Shown: positions 33,590 to 42,577, counted from the first letter of the stretch. The stretch is 53,497 bases of DNA from Omnitrophica bacterium GWA2_41_15 (GCA_919901915.1 CAKKQB010000026.1:1-53497), one strand, 5' to 3'. Program-made: numbers and translations. Notes: generated by a model from the letters alone, not told the origin.

Positions 33590-34414
33590 ATGGACGCTTT
33601 TAGAATTTACTTAAAAGAAATAAGGCACATATCCTTATTAACCCCTGAACAAGAAACAAAATTATCCGAAAGGATAAAAAAAGGGGATGACCACGCGCGC
33701 AAAGAAATGATCCGCGCAAACTTGCGTTTAGTAATTAATGTGGCCAAAAAATATTTATACCTGGGTATACCTTTATCGGATTTGGTTGAAGAAGGAAACC
33801 TCGGGCTGATGAAAGCCGTTGATAAATTCAATTCCAAAAGAGGTTACCGCTTTTCAACGTATGCTATCTGGTGGATTAGGCAAAGCATTACGCGCTCAAT
33901 AGCAGACCAGGGAAGAATGATTCGTGTTCCTGTTTATATAAATGACCTGATTGTTAAATGGAAAAAGGAACGCCGGCAATTAACCCAAAAGCTCAAACGC
34001 ATACCCACTAACAATGAAATCGCCAAGAAAATGCGGTTGTCAAAAGATAAGCTAGAACAGGTAAATTTCTGGATGTCGAACACAGTCTCATCTATGGAAA
34101 CACCTATTGCCACAGAAGGCGAAAATCAGATTTCGGATTTAATTGAAGACAAGAATACCGCGCCTCCTGACGACGGAATTAGCCGTTTTTTTAATAAAGA
34201 AAAAATAGATAGTCTTTTAGAAATAATGAGCCCAATAGAAAAAAATATTTTGAGCCTGCGTTTTGGCTTAAATGATACCAAAGTTCATACCTTAGCAAAA
34301 ATTGCCAAAAAATATAAAGTTTCCCGCGAAAGGATACGCCAGATAGAAGAATCATCCTTAAAAAAACTAAAAAAGTTCACTCAACAACAACAAAAACAGG
34401 GAAGAGAGTTATAG
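33590..34414 (+). CDS. Sigma-70 family RNA polymerase sigma factor, RpoD-like
   Basis: Regions in order: 1.2 (DAFRIYLKEIRHISLLTPEQE), 2 (RANLRLVINVAKKY, DLVEEGNLGLMKAVDKF, YRFSTYAIWWIRQSITRSI), 3 (RIPTNNEIAKKMRLS) and 4 (ILSLRFGLND, KYKVSRERIRQIEESSLKKLK). At 274 aa it lacks the long N-terminal domain of the main housekeeping factor, so it is a group 1 short form or a group 2 alternative factor; I cannot decide which. It begins two bases after ppdK with no clear ribosome site, which suggests translational coupling. Confidence 0.92.
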   Translation: MDAFRIYLKEIRHISLLTPEQETKLSERIKKGDDHARKEMIRANLRLVINVAKKYLYLGIPLSDLVEEGNLGLMKAVDKFNSKRGYRFSTYAIWWIRQSITRSIADQGRMIRVPVYINDLIVKWKKERRQLTQKLKRIPTNNEIAKKMRLSKDKLEQVNFWMSNTVSSMETPIATEGENQISDLIEDKNTAPPDDGISRFFNKEKIDSLLEIMSPIEKNILSLRFGLNDTKVHTLAKIAKKYKVSRERIRQIEESSLKKLKKFTQQQQKQGREL

Positions 34415-34433
34415 AATTATTCTGGGATTTTTT

Positions 34434-34507
34434 GCCCCTGTAGCTCATAAGGATAGAGCGACAGTTTCCTAAACTGTGCGCGGCAGGTTCGATTCCTGCC
34501 AGGGGCA
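34434..34507 (+). tRNA. tRNA-Arg (CCT)
   Basis: The acceptor GCCCCTG pairs with CAGGGGC. The anticodon loop TTCCTAA gives CCT on an ACAGT/ACTGT stem. The T arm is GGTTCGATTCC. Discriminator A; no CCA encoded. Confidence 0.95.
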
Positions 34508-34516
34508 CAAATACTT

Positions 34517-35170
34517 ATGTACAACCTTCATTCTCATTCCTTATTAAGTGATGGCGCCTTGCTTCCTTCTGAAATCGCCATCCGATTTTTATCCGAAGGC
34601 TACAAGGCAATCGCGATTACGGATCATGTTGATTACAGCAATATCGAATCAACGGTAGAGGCGATTTTAAAATTTTGCCGGCGCTGGCCAAAAAATATTC
34701 CGATAAAAATCATGCCGGGAATTGAATTAACCCATATCCCGCTTAACCAATTTAAACCTTTAAGCAAATTCGCCAGGAAAAAAGGCATCAAGGTTATTGT
34801 TGCCCATGGCGAAACTACGGTTGAGCCGGTAATTAAGGGGACTAACCGCGCGGCATTAGAAGCGGATATTGATATTTTGGCGCATCCCGGCAAGATCAAC
34901 GACGCGGATACGAAACTAGCAAAAAGAAAAAATATATTTTTGGAGATAACCAGCCGCAAAGGCCACTCTAATACAAATTCATTTGTCGCGAAACAAGCCT
35001 TAAAGTTTGGCGCGAAACTAATTCTAAACATAGACAGTCATAAACCAGAAGATATCATTAATCCAAAACAATTAATCGAAATCGCCCGCAAGGCAGGATT
35101 AAGCGGACAGGAAATAAATAAAATTTACAAGAATGTGGAAAAGTTTATAAACACGTATAAATCCGTGTGA
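34517..35170 (+). CDS. PHP-domain metal-dependent phosphoesterase
   Basis: The N-terminal YNLHSHSLLSDG gives the HxH metal pair, followed by AIAITDHVDYSN, IPGIELTH-like residues (IMPGIELTH), VIVAHGETT and ILAHPGK, ending with LILNIDSHKPED. These are the ordered metal-ligand motifs of the PHP superfamily in its YcdX / histidinol-phosphatase-like branch. Length 217 aa means a single domain. The substrate cannot be told: HisK-type phosphatase, trinucleotide phosphatase or nucleic-acid related are all possible. It lies just after tRNA-Arg. Confidence 0.85.
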   Translation: MYNLHSHSLLSDGALLPSEIAIRFLSEGYKAIAITDHVDYSNIESTVEAILKFCRRWPKNIPIKIMPGIELTHIPLNQFKPLSKFARKKGIKVIVAHGETTVEPVIKGTNRAALEADIDILAHPGKINDADTKLAKRKNIFLEITSRKGHSNTNSFVAKQALKFGAKLILNIDSHKPEDIINPKQLIEIARKAGLSGQEINKIYKNVEKFINTYKSV

Positions 35171-35217
35171 ATCCGTATTTTTATCCGTGTTTATCCGTGT
35201 TTAAAAAAGGAGGCCAA

Positions 35218-35676
35218 ATGAAAAAAATTTTATTATCTGTGTTTTTGTGTTCGTGTACTCTCGCGCTATTCGGCTGCGTTACTGCTACCACCTCTGGCAA
35301 AAATACGTCAAAAGAATCCGCGCCGTTAGAGCCGCAAGCCGCGTTAAGATTCCTCGATGTTCCGATCCCTTTAGGCTTTAAAGCGTTAAATGAAAAATCA
35401 TATTCTTTTGAAACTTCAGGGGTACGCGTAGGCGTGCTAAAGTATCAAGGTAAAGCAAACCCTGATCTAGTGGTTAGCTTCTACAAAGAACAGATGCCTA
35501 TGTACAATTGGAATCTTCTGAATATCATAGAATACGGCAACCGCTTGTTAAATTTTGACCGCGAAAACGAAACCTGTGTAATCGAATTAGCAATACAAGG
35601 AAGCAGTGTTACTATTACGATTTCATTAGGCCCTAAGCCTTTAACTACCAAAAAACTAAATAAGCCTATAAAATAA
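35218..35676 (+). CDS. Predicted lipoprotein of unknown function
   Basis: The ATG at 35218 follows AAGGAGG; a GTG at 35167 would place unconserved residues ahead of the signal. The signal peptide MKKILLSVFLCSCTLALFGC ends in the lipobox LFGC, so the mature protein starts at a lipidated cysteine near residue 20. The 130-residue remainder has VPIPLGFKAL, a GVRVGVLKYQG strand and VVSFYKEQMPMYNW, an alpha/beta pattern resembling small envelope lipoproteins annotated only as hypothetical. The 50 bases before it are an array of ATCCGTGTTT-like units. Confidence 0.8.
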   Translation: MKKILLSVFLCSCTLALFGCVTATTSGKNTSKESAPLEPQAALRFLDVPIPLGFKALNEKSYSFETSGVRVGVLKYQGKANPDLVVSFYKEQMPMYNWNLLNIIEYGNRLLNFDRENETCVIELAIQGSSVTITISLGPKPLTTKKLNKPIK

Positions 35677-35699
35677 CAGCTCCTATACCCCATCATTCA

Positions 35700-35905
35700 A
35701 GCTGTGCCACAATAGTAAAATGCGTATCATTGCGAGCGAAGCGCGTTACCCCGACGGGTTGCCATCTCAACGGGTTGTCACCCCGATAAAAGTCAAGGAC
35801 CAAGCGTCACCCCGACGAAAATCGGGGTCCAGTAATTTTCGCGCTCCCGGATTCTGGATTCCGGTTTTCACCGGAATGACGAGGAATGTTGTTGGAATGA
35901 CGGAA
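35700..35905. repeat. Cluster of dispersed palindromic repeats, no gene
   Basis: It contains ACCCCGACGAAAATCGGGGT, GATTCTGGATTCC and ATTCCGGTTTTCACCGGAAT, followed by ATGACG. These are three types of the same short hairpin family also at 27552, 43803 and 52379. The open frame 35720-35950 is made of these repeats. Confidence 0.85.
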
Positions 35906-35946
35906 GAATATATTTACCAAATATTTACTGACCCAGATATTATACA

Positions 35947-36771
35947 ATGAAAAATAAAATTCTTATCTTTGGTAATGGTTTTATCGGCAAAAGGCTTCAG
36001 GAAAGCCTGGACGCGGACATATCAGACAAAAGGATATCTTCATTCCATGACATAAAAGAGGAAATCGCCTCTCATAAACCAAAAATTATCATAAATTGCA
36101 TTGGATATACGGGCATTCGCAATGTTGACGATTGCGAATTAGATAAGAATAAAACTATCTTTTCCAATACTTTTATACCTATCCTTATGGCCGAAGAGGC
36201 GCTAAGAAATAAAATTAAACTTATTCATATCTCAAGCGGCTGTATTTATCACTATGATTACGCTGAAGACAAACCCATAAAAGAAGAAAAGGCGCAAAAT
36301 TTCCTTGACTTATATTACAGTCGAACTAAGATTTATGCTGAGCGCTCATTAGAGCCGCTACTCCCTAAAGCTAACATCCTTATACCACGAATCAGAATCC
36401 CTTTAGATAACCGTCCGCATCCGCGAAACATACTCACGAAACTTATTAACTATAAGAAAATTATCGATGCCCCAAATTCAATTACCTATATTCCGGATTT
36501 TATTCAAGCATTAAAACACCTGATAAAAATAGACGCAAGAGGCCTTTATAATGTAGTTAACAAGGGAGGCCTTTACTATTCTGAGCTTTTAGATATTTAC
36601 GCGAAATATGTTCCGAATTTCAAATATAAAATTCTTGATTATAAACAACTCAAACTAACACGAACCAATCTGATTCTATCAACCAATAAAATAGAACGAA
36701 CCGGCTTTAATATCAGGCGCGTAAAGGAGGTACTGGAAGAATGCGTGCGAAACTACATAAAATACTCATAA
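35947..36771 (+). CDS. NAD(P)-dependent nucleotide-sugar reductase, RmlD-like
   Basis: An extended SDR: the N-terminal ILIFGNGFIGKRLQ nucleotide motif, KIIINCIGYTGIRNVDDCE, the HISSGCIYHYD strand, and YYSRTKIYAE with the catalytic YxxxK. The pattern resembles dTDP-4-dehydrorhamnose reductase and related epimerases. Length 274 aa is normal. It overlaps the RmlB-like gene by 31 bases, so the pair probably makes a dTDP- or other NDP-deoxysugar in two consecutive steps. The exact product sugar cannot be read from the sequence. Confidence 0.75.
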   Translation: MKNKILIFGNGFIGKRLQESLDADISDKRISSFHDIKEEIASHKPKIIINCIGYTGIRNVDDCELDKNKTIFSNTFIPILMAEEALRNKIKLIHISSGCIYHYDYAEDKPIKEEKAQNFLDLYYSRTKIYAERSLEPLLPKANILIPRIRIPLDNRPHPRNILTKLINYKKIIDAPNSITYIPDFIQALKHLIKIDARGLYNVVNKGGLYYSELLDIYAKYVPNFKYKILDYKQLKLTRTNLILSTNKIERTGFNIRRVKEVLEECVRNYIKYS

Positions 36772-38792
36772 CCGGAGGGGCGGGATTCATCGGCAGTGAA
36801 TTTACGCGCCAAGCGGTAAAAAAGGGTTTTAAAATTATAGTTGTTGATAAATTAACTTACGCCGGAGATTTAAGGCGGTTAAAAGAAGTTAGCGGTAAAT
36901 ACAAATTTTACAAAACGGATATTTCTGACAAAAATAAAATTGAAACTATATTTAAGCAAGAAAAGCCAAACGTAGTTTTAAATTTCGCCGCGGAGACTCA
37001 CGTAGACCGCAGCATCAAAGACGCTTCACCATTTATTGATACTAACGTAAAAGGGACACAAGTTCTTTTAGATATTTCAAAAAAATACGATATAGGAAAA
37101 TTTATTCATATTAGTTGTTATGACGAAAAAACAAAAGCTTTAACAACCAAAGGTTTAAAAACATATGAAGAATTAAGAGTAGGAGATAAAGTTTTTTCAT
37201 TAAACCCTTTAAATCAAGAAGTAGAAATTAAGCCTGTTGAAAAGGTAATTATCCAACATTATAAAGGTAAAATGTTTCATTTTAAGAATAAAAGAATTGA
37301 TTTATTAGTAACTCCTAATCACAAAATGTTTATTATTAATACAAGCAAAAAAAATAAAAAACTACTTATCGAGACAGCGGAAAAAGCAAGCAGAAGAAGC
37401 ATTTTTTATCTACCGGAAGGACACTGGGTAGGCAGGGAGAATAAGGAACATTTTCACATAGAAGGCCACGGTTTAGTCAAAACGGAAGATTTAATGTATA
37501 TTTTAGGAATCTTTATCGGAGATGGATTTATTGCTTACCAAGAAAAAGAAGTGGAAACAAAGAGCGGCTTGAATAGAAAAAATTTCCTTAAAAATTGCAG
37601 GGATGACTTTACCGGTAGATTTAAAAAAATAGAGAAGCAGTGCGATTATAAAACTAAGCGCTGTGGTTACAGAATATTTTTTGACATTCCAGAAAATGAT
37701 AAATGCCGTAAAAAAGTAGAAGAAACGTTGTCTAATTTAGGCATAAAGTACCATTCACATAAAGGGAAGGCAGGAACGCATTTATATTTTACATCAAAAG
37801 TATTCATGGAATTTTTTGCCCAATGTGGACACGGAGCATATAACAAACATATCCCACAATGGGCATTAAATTATTCACCCACATACTTAAAGCATTTATT
37901 AAAAGGATTACTGGATTCTGATGGCTCACGCGGAGTCATATACCATACCGTTTCTAAAAAATTGGTTTCGGATATTTGTGAACTTTGTATAAAATTAAAT
38001 CTTAAACCATCCATACATAAAAGGCATGCTAAAAGCTTTCTGTGTAGCAGGAAAATAGAAAGTGATGCGTATTATATTTTTATTGCCAATACCCAGAAAT
38101 CAATAATCCGCCAAAGAAATAAAATAATTGATTACAATGGGAAGATTTGGTGCCTAAAAATTAAAGATAATAAGAATTTTTTGGTTGAAAGAAATGGTAA
38201 ACTTGATTTTTGTGGAAATACAGACGAAGTATACGGAGAGATAAGAAAGGGTAAATTTACTGAGCAATCACCGCTTAAGCCCAATAGCCCGTACGCTGCT
38301 TCTAAAGCAGCAGCAGACTTACTTCTAAAATCATATATTCGGACATATTCATTTCCGGGTATAATCGTTCGGCTTTCAAATAATTATGGCCCTTGGCAAT
38401 ACCCCGAAAAACTTATACCTTTAGCAATTTTAAAGGCGCTAAAAAATAAAAAAATACCCCTATATGCCCAAGGCAAAAATATAAGGGAATGGCTCTATGT
38501 CCAAGATGCCGTTTGCGCCATACTTGAAGTTTTAAAAAAAGGTAAAAAGGGCGAGATTTACAATATCGGCAGTAATCAAGAAAAACAGAACATCACGGTT
38601 ATAAGGGATATCTTAAGAATTCTAAATAAAAAAGAAGAGCTGATTCAATTTGTAAAAGACCGGCCCGGCCATGACATAAGGTATAAGCTTAACTCTAGAA
38701 AAATATCAAAAGAAACCGGCTGGAAACCTTTAGTTAATTTTGAACAAGGATTAAGAGACACTGTGAATTGGTATATAAAACACAATACGTAA
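36741..38792 (+). CDS. rfbB: dTDP-glucose 4,6-dehydratase (RmlB-like) interrupted by an intein
   Basis: The host protein makes the 4-keto-6-deoxy sugar intermediate of dTDP-deoxyhexoses. The N-extein (residues 1-125) has LITGGAGFIGSEF, NFAAETHVDRS and KFIHIS; the C-extein (494-683) begins TDEVYGE and continues with SPYAASKAAADLL (YxxxK), RLSNNYGPWQYPEKLIPLA and RPGHDIRYKL. Joining them restores the invariant HISTDEVYG motif and a 315-residue enzyme of normal length. The 368-residue intein lies exactly between S and T of that motif. The ATG has AAAGGAGGT ten bases upstream and overlaps the previous gene by 31 bases. Family homologues that act on CDP- or UDP-sugars cannot be excluded. Confidence 0.93.
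   Translation: MRAKLHKILITGGAGFIGSEFTRQAVKKGFKIIVVDKLTYAGDLRRLKEVSGKYKFYKTDISDKNKIETIFKQEKPNVVLNFAAETHVDRSIKDASPFIDTNVKGTQVLLDISKKYDIGKFIHISCYDEKTKALTTKGLKTYEELRVGDKVFSLNPLNQEVEIKPVEKVIIQHYKGKMFHFKNKRIDLLVTPNHKMFIINTSKKNKKLLIETAEKASRRSIFYLPEGHWVGRENKEHFHIEGHGLVKTEDLMYILGIFIGDGFIAYQEKEVETKSGLNRKNFLKNCRDDFTGRFKKIEKQCDYKTKRCGYRIFFDIPENDKCRKKVEETLSNLGIKYHSHKGKAGTHLYFTSKVFMEFFAQCGHGAYNKHIPQWALNYSPTYLKHLLKGLLDSDGSRGVIYHTVSKKLVSDICELCIKLNLKPSIHKRHAKSFLCSRKIESDAYYIFIANTQKSIIRQRNKIIDYNGKIWCLKIKDNKNFLVERNGKLDFCGNTDEVYGEIRKGKFTEQSPLKPNSPYAASKAAADLLLKSYIRTYSFPGIIVRLSNNYGPWQYPEKLIPLAILKALKNKKIPLYAQGKNIREWLYVQDAVCAILEVLKKGKKGEIYNIGSNQEKQNITVIRDILRILNKKEELIQFVKDRPGHDIRYKLNSRKISKETGWKPLVNFEQGLRDTVNWYIKHNT
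37116..38219 (+). other. Intein with LAGLIDADG homing endonuclease (368 aa)
   Basis: Residue 1 is Cys (CYDEKTKALTTKG), followed by block A features (GDKVFSLN) and the block B TPNH histidine motif at intein residues 66-69. Two LAGLIDADG blocks, ILGIFIGDG (129-137) and LLKGLLDSDG (261-270), mark a DOD endonuclease. The C-terminal splicing blocks are IWCLKIKDNKNFLVERNG and FCGN, with terminal Asn and Thr as first C-extein residue. The penultimate residue is Gly, not the usual His. The DNA is visibly poorer in CG dinucleotides than the host gene. The open frame and intact blocks suggest an active or recently active intein. Confidence 0.93.
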
Positions 38793-38905
38793 TCAGAGGA
38801 GGTAAAGATTTCTCGTCGTTTCACTCCTCGAAATGACAAAGCTTATAATACGCGCTAATGCTATCCTTAGACTGTCATCTCGACCAAAGGGAGAAATCTT
38901 AACAA
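38793..38905. repeat. Intergenic repeats before the SemiSWEET gene
   Basis: It holds AAAGATTTCTCGTCG...CGAAATGAC and TGTCATCTCGACCAAAGGGAGAAATCTT, inverted copies of one dispersed motif (GATTTCTC / GAGAAATC) about 75 bases apart. GGGAGAAATC lies ahead of the next ATG. No gene. Confidence 0.6.
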
Positions 38906-39166
38906 ATGATCTGGACAATTATTGGTTTCAGCGCCGCGACATTAACCATGTTTGCTTTTATCCCGCAGATTATAAAAATAATAAAAACTAAATCCGCCAA
39001 AGACGTAAGCCTGATCACCCTGCTTCAACTTTTTTTAGGCGTTTCATTATGGATTGTTTACGGAATACACCTAAAAGATTCTATCATAATCATTGCTAAC
39101 AGCGTAACCATTTTAACTCTAATCATACTATTATGCCTCTATTGTAATTACAGGAAAAAGGCTTGA
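38906..39166 (+). CDS. SemiSWEET-type sugar transporter
   Basis: This is an 86-residue membrane protein with three helices (about residues 4-22, 36-56, 60-80). It has the MtN3/PQ-loop pattern: FAFIPQIIKIIKTKSAKDVS contains the PQ motif, and SLWIVYGIHLKDS lies before helix 3. Bacterial SemiSWEETs dimerise to move small sugars down a gradient. It sits between sugar-nucleotide and glycosyltransferase genes; a link to their sugar supply is inference only. Confidence 0.85.
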   Translation: MIWTIIGFSAATLTMFAFIPQIIKIIKTKSAKDVSLITLLQLFLGVSLWIVYGIHLKDSIIIIANSVTILTLIILLCLYCNYRKKA

Positions 39167-39258
39167 TACTTTATCATATTAAATGTTACTAAGAGCATTG
39201 ATTTACCCGTTTTCCTCGAAACCTATTGCAAAATCACCAATTAAAAAGTTAAAATAAA

Positions 39259-40086
39259 ATGATTGACGTTTCGGTAATTATTACCACCAGAGACGAAGAA
39301 AATAATATTAAAAACTGCCTCACATCAATAGAAAGACAGTCTTATCCGAAAAACAGGGTTGAGATAATTGTAGTTGATAACAATTCTAGCGATAAGACTA
39401 AGGAAATCTCTGGTAGATATACGGATAAAATTTACAACTACGGTCCGGAACGGTCAGCGCAGAGAAATTTCGGAATAAAAAATGCCTTTGGAAAATACGT
39501 ATTATACTTAGACGCGGATATGATTTTATCTGAAGGGGTTATTGCCGAATGTGTTAATAAATGTGAAGAAAGCGGTCTTTTAGCTTTATATATACCCGAG
39601 AGAATTATCGGAACAGGGTTTTGGATTAGGGTTAGAGATTTTGAAAGGGGTTTTTATAACGCTACAGTCATAGACTGCGTTAGGTTTATCCGCAGGGATA
39701 AATTTTTAGAAATTAAGGGATTTGATGAAAATTTAACCGGTCCGGAGGACTGGGATTTAGATAGAAGAATTAGGAAGGCAGGGGTAGTTGATATTATAGA
39801 TTCGCCTATTTATCATAATGAAGGCAGATTTTGCTTACAAAAATATCTAAATAAGAAGAAGTATTACGCTACTGATTTTAGAAATTATATCGGCAAGTGG
39901 GGAAAAGACGACTATATTATAAAAAAACAATTTGGGTTTTGGTACCGCTTATTTGGAGTTTTTATTGAAAATGGAAAATGGAAAAAAACATTGGCGCATC
40001 TCGGTTTAGCTTCAGGGATGATTGCGTTAAAATATATGGTGGGAATATTCCACATAAAACAAAAATTCATAGATGAAAATAAATAA
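39259..40086 (+). CDS. Family 2 glycosyltransferase
   Basis: A GT-A fold starts at VSVIITTRDEENNIKNCL, with the VEIIVVDNNSSDKT strand, the DXD metal site in YVLYLDADMIL near residue 84, and GFDENLTGPEDWDLDRR at the acceptor side. It then has a C-terminal part ending in a weakly hydrophobic helix (about 245-265). Length 275 aa. It probably adds a sugar during cell-surface glycan assembly on the cytosolic face. Donor and acceptor are unknown. It overlaps the following methyltransferase by 14 bases. Confidence 0.88.
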   Translation: MIDVSVIITTRDEENNIKNCLTSIERQSYPKNRVEIIVVDNNSSDKTKEISGRYTDKIYNYGPERSAQRNFGIKNAFGKYVLYLDADMILSEGVIAECVNKCEESGLLALYIPERIIGTGFWIRVRDFERGFYNATVIDCVRFIRRDKFLEIKGFDENLTGPEDWDLDRRIRKAGVVDIIDSPIYHNEGRFCLQKYLNKKKYYATDFRNYIGKWGKDDYIIKKQFGFWYRLFGVFIENGKWKKTLAHLGLASGMIALKYMVGIFHIKQKFIDENK

Positions 40087-40786
40087 GTGCCCAAGAAAAC
40101 ATATACATTATTATATCGATGAGATCCCTGAGTTATTAGATAGTCTTTTCAAGAATAATATCAATTTTGAAAACATAGCAGATTTAGGATGTGGGGACGG
40201 CGCTATCCTTTTTGCCCTGTCAAAAAAGGGATATTTACAAAACATAAAAACCATTTTCGCCCTAGATATATCCGCGGAACGAATTGATGCCGTCAGGAAA
40301 ATAGATGAGAAAATTACATGTCAGGTTGCTGACGTTTCTAACCTAAACATAATACAAGATAATTTCTTAGATTTAGTAATTTCAAATCAAGTTATCGAAC
40401 ATATTCCAGATGAAGATAGATTTGTTAAAGAAATGTCAAGGGTTTTGCGGCCACACGGATTATTGTACCTTTCAACGGTATTCAAGAAGTGGTACGGTTG
40501 GTATTTCTACCGAAATTCTCAAGACGCATGGGTTCTCGATCCCGCTCATTTAAGAGAATATACGCAAGAGGAAAATCTTTTAGACATTATAAAAAAATAT
40601 AATTTCTCGGTCATTAAAAACAGGAAACATCTGCAATGGTTTCCTGTAACGGATTTTTTTTGTAAAAGATTGGGGCTAAGTAGGCGGATATATCAAAATA
40701 AGATCATACGTTATTTAAGGATGTTTAAGATTCCTATACCGGGTTATTATAATTGGGAAATGCTTTTGGTGAAGGGTTTATCATGA
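40073..40786 (+). CDS. Class I SAM-dependent methyltransferase
   Basis: The SAM-binding motif IADLGCGDGAILFAL lies near residue 38, an acidic FALDISAERI follows, then VISNQVIEHIPDEDRFVKEM and VLRPHGLLYLSTV. This is the UbiE/methyltransf_11 layout. Length 237 aa. Lying between two glycosyltransferases with overlapping ends on both sides, it likely methylates a glycan or lipid-linked sugar (inference). The start codon lies within the end of the previous gene. Confidence 0.85.
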   Translation: MKINKCPRKHIHYYIDEIPELLDSLFKNNINFENIADLGCGDGAILFALSKKGYLQNIKTIFALDISAERIDAVRKIDEKITCQVADVSNLNIIQDNFLDLVISNQVIEHIPDEDRFVKEMSRVLRPHGLLYLSTVFKKWYGWYFYRNSQDAWVLDPAHLREYTQEENLLDIIKKYNFSVIKNRKHLQWFPVTDFFCKRLGLSRRIYQNKIIRYLRMFKIPIPGYYNWEMLLVKGLS

Positions 40787-41772
40787 AAGAGAGGATTAGT
40801 GTTTGTATCCCAACCTATAACGCGGCAGAGACTATTCAAAAGACAGTGGAATCTGTTTTACGGCAGACATTCACAGATTTTGAACTTGTAATAGTTGATA
40901 ACGCTTCAACGGATAATACAGTTTTGATAATTCGTGATATCAAAGACGTACGAATAAAATTATATATAAATGAGGCAAATGTCGGCTGCGGAAAAAATTT
41001 AGAAGCGTGTAAAGAAAAGGCAACCGGCGATATTCTTTTTTATATCTGTTCAGACGATTTGGCAAGAGAGGATGCTCTTCAAAAGGTAACCGATGCCTTT
41101 GAGATGGCTAACGATATTGGAATTGTTATCAGGCCGTATTTTTGGTTTATCAAAAGTATCGATCGCCCGGTAAGAGTTACCAAGCAATTTGTAAGTAATG
41201 AAATAGTTTCGATTCATGATTCTTACGATAAAATAAAAGACGTGATCGCGTTAGCAGACCAAATATCCGGAATAGCATTAAGAAAGAAGTACATGGTTAC
41301 TTTCTTTGAAAATCGGGTGTTTATTGAAATGGCAAGCATGGTCGCTGATATGCTAAAGCGCTGTAAGGCAATCATTTTAAAAGATAATATTGTCGGCGTA
41401 AGAATTTTGAATAATGAGTCTATGGGTAGCGACGTTTATAAGGAATCTCCGTTATTATCTTGGGTACAATTAATAAGTTCAACGTTTTCAGAAACGCGAT
41501 ACGCGAATTTAAAAAAATATTTAATTAACAATTTCCTATCAAGAAATTATATTGGGTTAGTTCAGATTAAAAACTTTGGAGGCATGGCGAAGCTTCTTAC
41601 CGAAATATTTTATTTAATAAAATTTAGGCGGAAAAATCTTTTAAGCTTTCAATTTTGGTTTTTTAGCTTAGGAACAATACTTACGCCAAGATTCATATTA
41701 AGAAAAATGGTGTCATTTTATAAAAATGAAGTGAGCGGTAGATTGATTTCGTTAAGACAAAAAAGGAGCTAA
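40783..41772 (+). CDS. Family 2 glycosyltransferase
   Basis: The ATG at 40783 overlaps the previous stop as ATGA and gives RISVCIPTYNAAETIQKTV; a TTG at 40753 would add ten residues from the upstream gene. The GT-A core has FELVIVDNASTDNTV and ILFYICSDDLAREDAL with the SDD acidic site. The C-terminal half is basic and helical (FLSRNYIGL, RRKNLLSFQFWFF), suggesting membrane association. Length is 329 aa. It is probably part of the same surface-glycan assembly line. Confidence 0.87.
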   Translation: MKERISVCIPTYNAAETIQKTVESVLRQTFTDFELVIVDNASTDNTVLIIRDIKDVRIKLYINEANVGCGKNLEACKEKATGDILFYICSDDLAREDALQKVTDAFEMANDIGIVIRPYFWFIKSIDRPVRVTKQFVSNEIVSIHDSYDKIKDVIALADQISGIALRKKYMVTFFENRVFIEMASMVADMLKRCKAIILKDNIVGVRILNNESMGSDVYKESPLLSWVQLISSTFSETRYANLKKYLINNFLSRNYIGLVQIKNFGGMAKLLTEIFYLIKFRRKNLLSFQFWFFSLGTILTPRFILRKMVSFYKNEVSGRLISLRQKRS

Positions 41773-41774
41773 AT

Positions 41775-42551
41775 ATGAAAGTTGTAATTCTTGCCGGGGG
41801 CAGAGGAACAAGGATAAGCGAAGAAACTGAGGTTTTGCCAAAACCCATGATTGAAATTGGAGGCAAACCAATAATTTGGCATATTATGAAATTATATTCT
41901 TATTATGGTTTTAATGATTTTATTATCTGCCTGGGGTATAAAGGTTACCTGATAAAGGAATATTTCTCTCATTATTTTATGCATATGAGTGATATAACTA
42001 TTGATCTATCTAAGAACAAAACAAAAATTCATACCACTGCCTCTGAACCATGGAAGATCACCTTAGTGGATACCGGTTTAGAAACAATGACCGGAAGCAG
42101 GCTTAAGAGGGCCCAAAAATATATTGGAAATCAAACTTTTCTTTTAACCTACGGTGACGGTTTAGCTGATATCAACATAAGAAAACTGACCCAATTTCAC
42201 AAAAAGAACAAGAAACTAGCGACACTAACCGCTATTCAAAACGCGGGAAGATTCGGGGTGCTAAATATAAATTCGAGAAACAATGTTTCTTCTTTTCTAG
42301 AAAAGCCGAAAAACGAAGAAGGATGGATCAATGGTGGTTTCTTTGTCCTTGAACCGGAAATATTTAATTATATAGATAATCCTAATACTATCGTCTGGGA
42401 AAAAGAACCCCTTGAGAAACTATCAAAGCAGGGGAAATTATGCGCTTATAAACATAGCGGTTTTTGGGGATGCATGGATACTTTAAGGGATAAAATAAGT
42501 TTCGAGAAAGCATGGCTTTCCGGAGCCACTCCTTGGAAAATATGGAAATAA
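41775..42551 (+). CDS. rfbF: Glucose-1-phosphate cytidylyltransferase
   Basis: RfbF (DdhA) makes CDP-glucose, the entry to CDP-3,6-dideoxyhexoses. The start VVILAGGRGTRISEETEVLP is the nucleotidyltransferase signature, followed by KPMIEIGGKPIIWHIMKLYS, GYKGYLIKEYF, TYGDGLADINI and EKPKNEEGWINGGFFVLEP. The EETEVLPKPM and WINGGFF features separate it from dTDP- and UDP-sugar enzymes. Length 258 aa is typical. AAGGAG precedes the ATG. RfbH and a YerE-like enzyme downstream confirm the CDP-sugar context. Confidence 0.93.
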   Translation: MKVVILAGGRGTRISEETEVLPKPMIEIGGKPIIWHIMKLYSYYGFNDFIICLGYKGYLIKEYFSHYFMHMSDITIDLSKNKTKIHTTASEPWKITLVDTGLETMTGSRLKRAQKYIGNQTFLLTYGDGLADINIRKLTQFHKKNKKLATLTAIQNAGRFGVLNINSRNNVSSFLEKPKNEEGWINGGFFVLEPEIFNYIDNPNTIVWEKEPLEKLSKQGKLCAYKHSGFWGCMDTLRDKISFEKAWLSGATPWKIWK

Positions 42552-42577
42552 AGACCCTAAACAAGAAAAACGGTTCT

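Noticed and set aside
35720-35950. Open frame of 76 codons on the + strand
   Set aside because: It is made entirely of dispersed hairpin repeats (CCCCGACGAAAATCGGGG, ATTCCGGTTTTCACCGG); no domain or ribosome site.
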